This document shows positions 35,682 to 42,783 of a DNA stretch of 64,000 nucleotides, in pieces (positions within the stretch are counted from its first letter, which is position 1; each line of letters opens with the position of its first letter). The position numbers were made by a program, and so were the translations under genes. This DNA comes from Amycolatopsis regifaucium (lineage in GTDB: Bacteria; Actinomycetota; Actinomycetes; Mycobacteriales; Pseudonocardiaceae). The notes under the pieces were generated by a model that worked only from the letters and a program-made list of their open reading frames with translations, was not told the DNA's origin and ran no database searches. The stretch is taken from the NCBI RefSeq assembly GCF_001613935.1, contig NZ_LQCI01000004.1, positions 1 through 64,000 of the forward strand. The letters run 5' to 3'.

Positions 35682-35700
35682 TAGCAAAGGTCCCTTGCTC
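35678..35700 (-). repeat. Single copy of the dispersed 3'-end element, locus 7
   Basis: GTGATAGC variant. It supplies the hutI stop on the + strand, and on the minus strand it begins 12 nt after the stop of the convergent gene, in forward orientation. Confidence 0.9.
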
Positions 35701-35711
35701 CCCCGGCGGGA

Positions 35712-36470
35712 TCAGGAGGGTTGGCCCAGGGTTTCTTCGATGCGCTCGCGCAGGGCGGGCGGGACTTCGCCGAGCAGGTGCGACCACTGCTCGATCCGCT
35801 TCTCGCTCAGGTGGGTGAGCAGGTCCAGCACGGGCGGCCACAGGTCCTCGTCGGCGGCCGCGACCCGCAGGAGGCCGCTGAACCGGCCCTCGGAGAGCAG
35901 GCCGAGGACGTGGTCGATCCGGTTCTTGTCGTCGAGGACGAACGCGATCCGGATCAGCGCTTCGTCGCCGATGACGTCGAGAGCCTTCCGCACCGTCGGA
36001 TCGGGCAGATGGCCGACGAACCGGCCGACGGTGATCCAGTCTTCTCGGCGCACCAGCTCCCCGGCGACCGCGACGACGGTGTCGAGCGGGATCCGGGCGA
36101 TGATCGCGCTCGCCCGGCGCGGGTCCAGTTCGGCCGCGACGTCGGCCAGGAACCGCGGCTTCAGCCGCTTCGCGACGTCGACTCCCCGGGAGACGTCCAC
36201 CAGCCCGGCGATCCGGGCGCACAGAAGCGGACCGAAGACCTTCTCGGCGATCTTCGCCAGAATCGGGGAGGGGACGAGCTTGCTCGCCATCGCCATCCGC
36301 TCGAGGGCGGCGCGGTTGGCGTCGAACAGCGTGTCCGTCACCTGTTCGCGGAACGCCTGCAGTTCGGCGGCGTCCACGCGGTCGAGGTAGGCGAGTCGCT
36401 CGGGCGTGGTGCCGAGGACGCGGGCGAGTTTGAGGATCTCCGCCTGCGAAGCGAAGTTTTCGGTGGTCAC
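35712..36470 (-). CDS. Helical-repeat protein of unknown function
   Basis: A 252-residue protein predicted to be almost wholly helical. It contains imperfect repeats of the type LDPRRASAIIARIPLDTVVAVAGELV, similar in spacing to HEAT-like repeats or the MgtE N-domain, which suggests a scaffold or binding role. No catalytic motif is seen. The GTG start at 36470 overlaps the stop of the 69-residue gene upstream as GTGA, so the two are co-translated. I do not recognise the family. Confidence 0.55.
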   Translation of the reverse strand: MTTENFASQAEILKLARVLGTTPERLAYLDRVDAAELQAFREQVTDTLFDANRAALERMAMASKLVPSPILAKIAEKVFGPLLCARIAGLVDVSRGVDVAKRLKPRFLADVAAELDPRRASAIIARIPLDTVVAVAGELVRREDWITVGRFVGHLPDPTVRKALDVIGDEALIRIAFVLDDKNRIDHVLGLLSEGRFSGLLRVAAADEDLWPPVLDLLTHLSEKRIEQWSHLLGEVPPALRERIEETLGQPS

Positions 36471-36676
36471 AGGCCCACCACCCGGCGGACAGTGCCGCGC
36501 AGAAGGGCGGGTACGTACTTCAGGCCCTCTTCGCCCGCTTCGGCCAAGGCCTTGGCCTGGCGGTGGCGCGCGTCGCGCAACGCGTCGGAGAGGTCCTGTT
36601 TCTCGTGGTCGGCCAGCGCTTCGATGCCTGCCGGGACAGGACCGCCTAGCTGACCGGAGAGTGTGCGCTCGGCCAT
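36467..36676 (-). CDS. Small helical protein, partner of the repeat protein
   Basis: A 69-residue, charged, mostly helical protein (DHEKQDLSDALRDARHRQAKAL in the middle, cut here by its pattern). It has no signal peptide or metal motif. The ATG at 36676 opens a two-gene unit coupled to the 252-residue protein. The function is unknown; a complex with its neighbour is plausible. Confidence 0.5.
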   Translation of the reverse strand: MAERTLSGQLGGPVPAGIEALADHEKQDLSDALRDARHRQAKALAEAGEEGLKYVPALLRGTVRRVVGL

Positions 36677-36702
36677 GGTGGATCATCATGCCTCATGGAT
36701 CC

Positions 36703-36730
36703 GGGGGAGCAAGGGACCTTTACTTTCGTC
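36703..36730 (+). repeat. Degenerate copy of the dispersed element, locus 8 (divergent promoters)
   Basis: GAGCAAGGGACCTTTACTTTC: the 5' half is conserved and the 3' half has decayed. It ends one base before the kinase ATG and begins 27 nt from the divergent small gene, so it replaces the expected ribosome site of the kinase. Confidence 0.75.
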
Positions 36731-36731
36731 C

Positions 36732-38396
36732 ATGGCGGACCGCTGGTCACGGCTTGTAGCGTCCGAGTCTGTGAAGGACGCGGAGGAGCCTGTGCGGCGC
36801 GGGCGGCGGCTGGTCATGGACGTCGCGCTGTGGCTCGGGCTCTGTGGCTGGGTGACCATCGACGCCGGATCCAGCACGAAGCACTGGGAACTGCTCTTCG
36901 GGCTCACCGCGACCACGGCCGCGATCGCGGTGTCGCGCCGGTACCCGCTGGTCTCGCTCATCATCGCCATGCTCGCGAGCTTCATCGTGCTGGGCAGCTT
37001 CGGTGGCCGGGTGCCGATCTGGGAGGGGTTCCTCCTCGTCGCCGTGAGTTACCTCGCGGGCTACCGGCAGCCGGTCGCGAAGCCGATGTTGCGGGTATTC
37101 ACCGTCATCTCCGTCATCGCGGTCCCAGTGGCGCTGCTGTGGAGCGAGGACGGTTTCTCGGCGTGGGGAGCGCTGCTCGGCATTTTGGTTTTCGCCTCGG
37201 TGACGCCTTGGTTGCTGGGCCGGTACATCCGGCAACGCGAGGACATGGCTCGGGACGGCTGGCGCCGCGCCGAGGAGATGGAGAGCCGTCAGCGGCTCAT
37301 CGCCGACCGTGCGCGGCTGCGCGAACGTGCCCGGATCGCCAGCGACATGCACGATTCGCTGGGCCACGAGCTGAGTCTCATCGCGGTGCGCGCCGCGGCG
37401 CTGGAGGTCGCGGGCGGCCTCGACGAGCGACAGCGGCAGGCCGCCGGTGAATTGCGGCAGAGTGCCGCGACGGCGACCGAACGGCTGCGCGAGATCATCG
37501 GCGTGCTGCGCGAAGAGGACGCCCCCACCGAGCCGGTGGACGAGAGCATCGACGAACTGCTCGATCGCGCGAGGGCGTCCGGCATGCTGATCGAGTCCTC
37601 TGTGGACGCTCCGGTCGACGGCGAGCCGGGGATGGTCGACCGCGCGGCGTATCGCGTGGTCCAGGAGTCCATGACGAACGTCGTCAAACACGCGCCGGGA
37701 GCCGCCGTCACCGTCCGGGTGGTGCGCTCGGCGGGGCAGACGGACGTCGTGGTCACCAACGCGCCACCGCCCGCGGGGCCACTGCCCGGACGGTCTTCCG
37801 GACGTCGCGGCCTGATCGGCCTGCGCGAACGGGTCCGGCTGGTCGGCGGGACACTGCGTGCGGCGCCGAGCGGCGGCGGGTTCGAGGTCAGCGCCACCCT
37901 GCCGCATGACGCGGCGCCTTCGGAGGAATCGCCGGAGAGCCAGGCGGCGATGGACGCGGAGGTCGGACAGTCGACATCGGCCAGGGAACTGGAACGCGCC
38001 CGCCGCGACGTCCGGCGCAGCCTGATCCAGGCGATCGTCGTGCCGATCGGGCTCTTCGGCCTGGTGGTCGGCATCAGCGGGGTGGTGTTCCTCGTCCAGT
38101 GGTACGGCTCCGAACTCCCTCGAGGAGCCTACGAGCGGATCCGGGTCGGCCAGACGCGGGCGGAGATCGCGCCCGTCCTGCCCGGCGGTCAGCGGATCGC
38201 GCGGCCTCGGATGGTGGAGCCGCCGGTGCCCGCGGGAGCGATATGCGAGTACTACGGCACCGAGCGCACCGTGTTCAACTTGAACTACGAGGTCTACCGG
38301 CTGTGCTTCGCCGACGGGAAGCTCGTGGCGAAGGACGTGATCAGTGAGGACGAGCAAAGGGGGAACCCGGATGATCCGGGTGGTGCTGGCCGATGA
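36732..38396 (+). CDS. Sensor histidine kinase with extra C-terminal membrane helix and outer domain
   Basis: A 554-residue kinase. Residues 25-165 hold several membrane helices, H207 in SDMHDSLGHEL is the HisKA_3 phospho-site, and the ATPase domain runs to about 392 with GRRGLIGLRERV. Unusually it continues: a linker, another membrane helix (about 430-456) and an 80-residue C-terminal domain with RIRVGQTRAEIAPVLPGG and two cysteines (about 504 and 524), somewhat like BamE/SmpA-type lipoprotein domains. The response-regulator gene overlaps its 3' end. The ATG at 36732 directly follows a repeat copy and lacks a clear ribosome site. Confidence 0.85.
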   Translation: MADRWSRLVASESVKDAEEPVRRGRRLVMDVALWLGLCGWVTIDAGSSTKHWELLFGLTATTAAIAVSRRYPLVSLIIAMLASFIVLGSFGGRVPIWEGFLLVAVSYLAGYRQPVAKPMLRVFTVISVIAVPVALLWSEDGFSAWGALLGILVFASVTPWLLGRYIRQREDMARDGWRRAEEMESRQRLIADRARLRERARIASDMHDSLGHELSLIAVRAAALEVAGGLDERQRQAAGELRQSAATATERLREIIGVLREEDAPTEPVDESIDELLDRARASGMLIESSVDAPVDGEPGMVDRAAYRVVQESMTNVVKHAPGAAVTVRVVRSAGQTDVVVTNAPPPAGPLPGRSSGRRGLIGLRERVRLVGGTLRAAPSGGGFEVSATLPHDAAPSEESPESQAAMDAEVGQSTSARELERARRDVRRSLIQAIVVPIGLFGLVVGISGVVFLVQWYGSELPRGAYERIRVGQTRAEIAPVLPGGQRIARPRMVEPPVPAGAICEYYGTERTVFNLNYEVYRLCFADGKLVAKDVISEDEQRGNPDDPGGAGR

Positions 38397-39045
38397 CGAG
38401 GCGATGATCCGAGCCGGCGTATCGGCGATCCTGGCCGCCGACACCGAAATCGAAGTGGTCGCGGAGGCCGGGGATGGCCGTTCCGCCGTCGAGCAGGTGC
38501 GCGCGACCAGGCCGGACGTCGTGCTTCTCGACATCCGCATGCCGGTCATGGACGGGCTCAAAGCGGCGGAGGAGATCCGGCGGCTGCTGCCCGAGGTCGG
38601 CGTGATCATGCTGACCACGTTCGGCGAGGACACCTACATCGAACGCGCGCTCGGCCTCGGCGCGAGTGGTTTCCTGCTGAAATCCGGTGATCCGCGCGAA
38701 CTGTTGTCCGGGATCCACGCGGTCGCGGGTGGAGCGGCGTTCCTTTCGCCGAAGGTCGCGCAGCGGGTGATCGCCCGCTTCTCCGGCAACCAGGTGTCCC
38801 GCGCGGAAGAGGCGAAGGCGTTGATCGGCAAGCTGACGCCGCGTGAACAGGAAGTGCTGGCACTACTGGGTTCTGGACTGTCCAATGCGGACATCGCGGG
38901 CAAGCTGTTCGTGGTCGAGGGCACAGTGAAGGCCTACGTGAGCACTATTCTCAACCGGCTCGGCGCACGGAACCGCGTGCAGGCCGCGATCACCGCGTAC
39001 GAGGCGGGGCTGGTCGGCGGGGAACCGGAGGCGTCCAGCCGCTGA
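38371..39045 (+). CDS. NarL/FixJ-type response regulator
   Basis: A 224-residue regulator. The receiver has D8/D9, phospho-acceptor D54 in LLDIRMPVMDG, the switch threonine in MLTTFGE and lysine in LLKSGD. The LuxR-type helix-turn-helix reads LTPREQEVLALLGSGLSNADIA. ATG 38371 follows AAGGGGG and lies inside the kinase gene, so the pair is coupled. The last 56 bp overlap the convergent FAD-dependent gene. Confidence 0.92.
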   Translation: MIRVVLADDEAMIRAGVSAILAADTEIEVVAEAGDGRSAVEQVRATRPDVVLLDIRMPVMDGLKAAEEIRRLLPEVGVIMLTTFGEDTYIERALGLGASGFLLKSGDPRELLSGIHAVAGGAAFLSPKVAQRVIARFSGNQVSRAEEAKALIGKLTPREQEVLALLGSGLSNADIAGKLFVVEGTVKAYVSTILNRLGARNRVQAAITAYEAGLVGGEPEASSR

Positions 39046-40111
39046 CCCCGGCCCCGATGCGGGCGGTGAGCGCGCCGGGAAGCAATCGGAAGACGCTGTT
39101 GCGTACGGCCACGGCGAGCGGGTTCCTCAACTGTGGGCCCAGTTTTCCCGCCTGAATCGACGCTTTGACGACCGACTGGCTGCGCGGACGGCGTTGCTCG
39201 TCGTAATTCTTCAGCGCCGCGTCGACGTCCTCGGTGGTGCTGAGCGCGGCGGCGAGGACGACGGCGTCTTCGATCGCCTGGCAACCGCCTTGGCCGAGGA
39301 ACGGCGGCATCGCGTGCGCGGCGTCGCCGAGGAACGCGACCCGCCCCTTCACGTAGGACGGCAGGGGAGTGCCGAGCAGGTAGAGGTCGTGGTGGAGCAG
39401 CGTCTCGGGGGTGGTGGCGTCGATGAGCTCCGGGATCGGTTCGTGCCAGCCGCCGAAACGTTCACGGAGATAAGCCTTCGGGTCTTCGTGCCGAAGACCT
39501 GCTTCGGCGACGTAGCTCGCCCACCAGTAGACGCGGCCGTCGTGGAGCGGGATGACGCCGATCTCGGCGCCGTCGTCCCAGCTCGTGCTGAGATCCGTCG
39601 GGTGCGGGAGCGCGGTGACGGCACGGAAGGCCGTGCTGCCGCTGTAGACCGGTGCGGGATGCCGCGGCCACAGCTGCTTCCGGAGTCCGCTGTGGATTCC
39701 GTCGGCGGCGATGATGACGTCCGCGTCGAGGTCACCGACGTCGGTGACCGCGGCGCCGGTGCGGACGCTTCCGGCGGGCAGGGCGTCGAGGAGTCCCCCG
39801 ATGAGGTCGGCGCGGTGGATGGCGGCGAGCGGACGGCCGTGGTGACGGCGGAACGCGTCGGCGTCCCATCGGGTGATGCGGCGGCCTTTCCGGTCGTGGA
39901 GACCGCCGGAGGATTGCTCTTGGAGCTTGTCGAGGCGGACGCCCAGTGTTTCGAGTGAGCGCAGGGCGTTCGGCCACAGGGAGATGCCCGCGCCCACGGC
40001 GGTGAGTTCCGGCGCTTGTTCCAGGACGGTGACCTCCCAGCCGATGCCGTGCAGCCCGATGGCGGCGCTGAGTCCACCGATTCCCCCGCCGACCACGATC
40101 GCTTTGCGCAC
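38990..40111 (-). CDS. FAD-dependent oxidoreductase (monooxygenase type)
   Basis: A 373-residue flavoprotein of the salicylate-hydroxylase/UbiH-like class. It has the dinucleotide motif VGGGIGGLSAAIGL at the N-terminus, ADGIHSGLR in the middle and GDAAHAMPPFLGQGGCQAIEDA near residue 270. The substrate is probably an aromatic compound. The start is GTG 40111. It is divergent from a TetR gene with paired CTACA/TGTAG operators between them. Its 3' end overlaps the response-regulator gene by 56 bp, a long tail-to-tail overlap. Confidence 0.85.
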   Translation of the reverse strand: MRKAIVVGGGIGGLSAAIGLHGIGWEVTVLEQAPELTAVGAGISLWPNALRSLETLGVRLDKLQEQSSGGLHDRKGRRITRWDADAFRRHHGRPLAAIHRADLIGGLLDALPAGSVRTGAAVTDVGDLDADVIIAADGIHSGLRKQLWPRHPAPVYSGSTAFRAVTALPHPTDLSTSWDDGAEIGVIPLHDGRVYWWASYVAEAGLRHEDPKAYLRERFGGWHEPIPELIDATTPETLLHHDLYLLGTPLPSYVKGRVAFLGDAAHAMPPFLGQGGCQAIEDAVVLAAALSTTEDVDAALKNYDEQRRPRSQSVVKASIQAGKLGPQLRNPLAVAVRNSVFRLLPGALTARIGAGVSGWTPPVPRRPAPPRTR

Positions 40112-40122
40112 GTCGACCTCCT

Positions 40123-40153
40123 CTACATGTGTAGAGTACTACTACACTTGTAG
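40123..40153. promoter_or_regulatory. Paired TetR operators overlapping the TetR -10 box
   Basis: CTACATGTGTAG (40123-40134) and CTACACTTGTAG (40142-40153) share the half-sites CTACA/TGTAG and have centres 19 bp apart. TACACT (40143-40148), inside the second, is a good -10 box for a leaderless GTG at 40155. Repressor binding would block the promoter directly. Confidence 0.72.
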
Positions 40154-40154
40154 A

Positions 40155-40700
40155 GTGCGAAAGTCGATAATCGGGGACGCGGCCATCGAGGTGATCGCGG
40201 CCGAGGGGATGCGCGGGCTGACGCATCGCGCGGTCGACCGGTTCGCCGGGCTGCCGTCGGGATCGACCTCGTATTACGCGCGGACGCGGGCGGCGCTGCT
40301 GGAACTGGCGATCTCGCGGATGGTCGAACTCGACGAGGTCACCATCGAGCCGCGGCCCGGGAAGCTGGCCGAGTATGTGGCGGAGTTCGCGTACGCGGCG
40401 ATCACGCGGGGGCGGACGCGGATGCTGGCGCGGTACGAGTTCGCACTGGAGGCGACGCGGCGGCCGGAGTTGCGCGAGGCCTATGACCGCGGAGGGCTGG
40501 TGATCCGGCGAAGGTGCGCCGAGGTGCTTGCCGACCGCGGGTCGACGGAGCCTGAGCGGCACGCGCGGGTGCTCGTCGCGTGGCTGGACGGGACGATCTT
40601 CGACGCGCTGGCCGGGACCGGGTCGCTGCGGCCGCCGGGGCTGGCGGAGCTGACGCGGGACGCGGGGGAGGTTCTGGCTGGGCTCGGGGTGGCGGGGTAG
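40155..40700 (+). CDS. TetR-family transcriptional regulator
   Basis: A 181-residue regulator starting VRKSIIGDAAIEVIAAEGMRG. The recognition region is THRAVDRFAGLPSGSTSYYARTRAAL, the 'TSYYF'-like variety of TetR helix-turn-helix; the rest is a helical ligand-binding domain. GTG 40155 directly follows the operator and is probably leaderless. It is the likely repressor of itself and the divergent FAD oxidoreductase. A dispersed-element copy begins one base after its stop. Confidence 0.85.
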   Translation: MRKSIIGDAAIEVIAAEGMRGLTHRAVDRFAGLPSGSTSYYARTRAALLELAISRMVELDEVTIEPRPGKLAEYVAEFAYAAITRGRTRMLARYEFALEATRRPELREAYDRGGLVIRRRCAEVLADRGSTEPERHARVLVAWLDGTIFDALAGTGSLRPPGLAELTRDAGEVLAGLGVAG

Positions 40701-40701
40701 C

Positions 40702-40776
40702 GGGGGACCTTTGGTATCGCCGAGGGCTCTGACCTGCGGTTATGGTGCGGAGGGGAGCAAGGGACCTTTGGTGTCG
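40702..40776 (+). repeat. Two direct copies of the dispersed element, locus 9a
   Basis: Copies at 40702-40720 (GGTATCGC) and 40753-40776 (GGTGTCGCC) with the spacer GACCTGCGGTTATGGTGCGG. The whole unit recurs with changes at 40882-40957. Confidence 0.8.
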
Positions 40777-40812
40777 CCGTCGGGTCGTGAGTGGCGATTC
40801 TCGGGGCGTCGG

Positions 40813-40849
40813 TGAAGGAATTGGGACACTCAACGTCCCAATTCCTTCA
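40813..40849. repeat. Unrelated perfect inverted repeat in the element cluster
   Basis: TGAAGGAATTGGGAC (40813-40827) and GTCCCAATTCCTTCA (40835-40849) form a perfect 15-bp stem with a 7-nt loop. It is AT-richer than its surroundings and shares no core with the other families. Confidence 0.85.
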
Positions 40850-40877
40850 TCGATAGGGGCTCCGCAGGGGAGCGAGG

Positions 40878-41001
40878 TAGCAGGGGACCTTTGCTATCGC
40901 GGGGGGGCTCCGACCTGCGGTTACGGCGCGGAAGTGAGCAAGGGACCTTTGCTCTCGCTTCTCTCAACGTTGCGACAAGCGAGAGCGAAGGTCCCTTGCT
41001 C
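40878..41001. repeat. Direct copy plus inverted pair of the dispersed element, locus 9b
   Basis: A copy at 40878-40900 precedes an inverted pair, 40936-40960 and 40977-41001, with 25-nt arms and one mismatch. Both arms read GCTCTCGC/GCGAGAGC where the family has GCTATCGC, a matched change. The last copy ends four bases before the stop of the minus-strand permease gene. Confidence 0.88.
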
Positions 41002-41005
41002 TCCC

Positions 41006-41752
41006 TCAGGCGTCGCGCCGCCGCAGCACGGTGGAACCGGTGGCGAGACCGGCCGCCGCCCAAGCCGTACAGAGCGCGATGCCGACCCAAGGCGCGTAGG
41101 GCGCGACGCCGCCGAAGATCGGGTTCGGCTCGCCTGAAGTGACCATCGCGTTGACGCCCGCGAAGCCGGGGAAGTAGTTCACGAGGTCTTCCCCGCCCAG
41201 TGAACCGGCGAACATCGGGATCATCACCAGCAGCACGAAGACCGTCACGATCGTCCCCGCCGTGCTCCGCAGCGCCGTCCCGAGGCCGAGGCAGAGCAGG
41301 CCCAGCAGCGCGAAGTAGCCGCCCATGCCTGCCGAGGTCGCGAGGACCTCGCCCACCGAGGAATTCCGCCCGGGGATCAGCGGCGCCGAGATCGCCACGC
41401 CGGCGAGGGTGTTCAGGACGCCGTAGCCGAACAGCACCGGCAGCAGGACGGCCGATTTCGCCGCGAGGACCCGGTTGCGCGTCGGGACCCATTGCAGGGT
41501 CGAGCGGATGCTGCCGCTGGCGTACTCGCTCGTGATGAACAGCGTCGCCAGCGCGACCACGGCGAACTGCGTGAGGTAGAACGCCGCCCCGGTCACGACG
41601 GCGTGCGGGGCCATCGAGCGTTCGACGCCGGAGTTCGCGGCCAGGCCCAGCGCACCGGAATAGGCGAGCATCAGCACGAGCCCGCTGATCAGGCACCACC
41701 AGGTGGAGCGGACCGACCAGAACTTGGTCCATTCCGACGAGATCGTGTTCAT
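41006..41752 (-). CDS. ABC-2 type transporter permease
   Basis: A 248-residue membrane protein with six predicted helices and the ABC-2 pattern: an N-terminal SEWTKFWSVRSTWW amphipathic start, then FITSEYASGSIRSTLQWVPTR after the second helix. It should form the membrane channel for the ATPase encoded two genes upstream. ATG 41752 overlaps the hydrolase stop as ATGA. The substrate is unknown; drug or lipid export is usual for this class. Confidence 0.85.
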   Translation of the reverse strand: MNTISSEWTKFWSVRSTWWCLISGLVLMLAYSGALGLAANSGVERSMAPHAVVTGAAFYLTQFAVVALATLFITSEYASGSIRSTLQWVPTRNRVLAAKSAVLLPVLFGYGVLNTLAGVAISAPLIPGRNSSVGEVLATSAGMGGYFALLGLLCLGLGTALRSTAGTIVTVFVLLVMIPMFAGSLGGEDLVNYFPGFAGVNAMVTSGEPNPIFGGVAPYAPWVGIALCTAWAAAGLATGSTVLRRRDA

Positions 41753-42783
41753 CGTGCGCTCCACTGCTTGAAGAAGGCGGTCAGCCGGTCGCGGTAGAAG
41801 TCCAGCGCTACCCGCGAATCGATCGAGCCGTACTGGTTGCGGACGAAATCGGCGGGCAGCGAGGACCGCAGACCCAGTTGATCCACCAGGATCGCGCCGT
41901 CGGTCACCGAGGAGTGGCCGCTGTTTTCGAGCAGGTACCGCTCCTTCGGCCCGGTGAGCCGCGGCCAGGTCTCGTCCCAGGTCGGGCTGTAGTTCTTCTC
42001 GCCGATCGGGCTGGCCAGCAGCAGCAGCGGCCGGTCGAGGGAAACGATGCCGAAGAACGGGCCGTCGACGTTCACGCCCGCCCTGATCCGCCGGTCGGCG
42101 GCCATGGCCGTGGCGGTGGCCGAACCACCGGCGGAATGCCCGGCCATCCCGATTTTCTTGGCGTCGATCGACCAGCGCCGGTCCTTCAGCAGGGTGTCGA
42201 TGACGAACGACGCGTCGACGGCGCGGTTCGCGATCGCCGACGGCCAGGGTTCACCGGGAAGTCCACAAGGGACACACTGACGCAGCCCATCGGGGAACTC
42301 CGTTTCCCAGGCTTCGTAGGCGTGGTCGATTCCGGCGACCACGAATCCTTGTGCGGCAAGACGTTCGGCGACCGCGGTCAGGGTGATCCGGTTGTTGCCC
42401 GCGCCCGGCGAAAGCAGTACCAAGGGACGACGTCCGGGCAGCGAGGGCGCGTTCTCCCTCGAATGAACCCGCACCTCGCTCAGCGTGTCCGGCGGCAGGT
42501 CGAGCTTCCGTCCGGCGATCGCCGCCGCCGACTCCGCGCGCGTCATGTACCGCGGGGCGCGCCCGATCGGGACCGCCGGGTACCAGACGTTGACCATCAG
42601 CTCGCGCCGCCTTTCCGGCACCCAAGGGTCGGCTCGCCGCTGATCGGTGAGGTGCAGCGTGCGCGACCCGATCGGGAGCGGGCCGCCCGGCGCGGGCAGC
42701 GACAGTTCCGGTGCCGCCGACGCGGCCGCCGGCACCCCCAGCAGGCCGGCGATCACCGCCACCAGGACCATGAGTGACTTCAT
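41749..42783 (-). CDS. Secreted PAF-acetylhydrolase-like lipase/esterase
   Basis: A 344-residue alpha/beta-hydrolase with a Sec signal peptide (about 1-23, cleavage near ASAAPE). The region VNVWYPAVP and the nucleophile motif GHSAGGS match the platelet-activating-factor acetylhydrolase-like family, and a histidine follows in ENSGHSSVTD. It is encoded between an ABC ATPase and its permease with ATGA overlaps at both ends, which suggests it acts on, or releases, the transported molecule. The start is ATG 42783. Confidence 0.85.
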   Translation of the reverse strand: MKSLMVLVAVIAGLLGVPAAASAAPELSLPAPGGPLPIGSRTLHLTDQRRADPWVPERRRELMVNVWYPAVPIGRAPRYMTRAESAAAIAGRKLDLPPDTLSEVRVHSRENAPSLPGRRPLVLLSPGAGNNRITLTAVAERLAAQGFVVAGIDHAYEAWETEFPDGLRQCVPCGLPGEPWPSAIANRAVDASFVIDTLLKDRRWSIDAKKIGMAGHSAGGSATATAMAADRRIRAGVNVDGPFFGIVSLDRPLLLLASPIGEKNYSPTWDETWPRLTGPKERYLLENSGHSSVTDGAILVDQLGLRSSLPADFVRNQYGSIDSRVALDFYRDRLTAFFKQWSAR

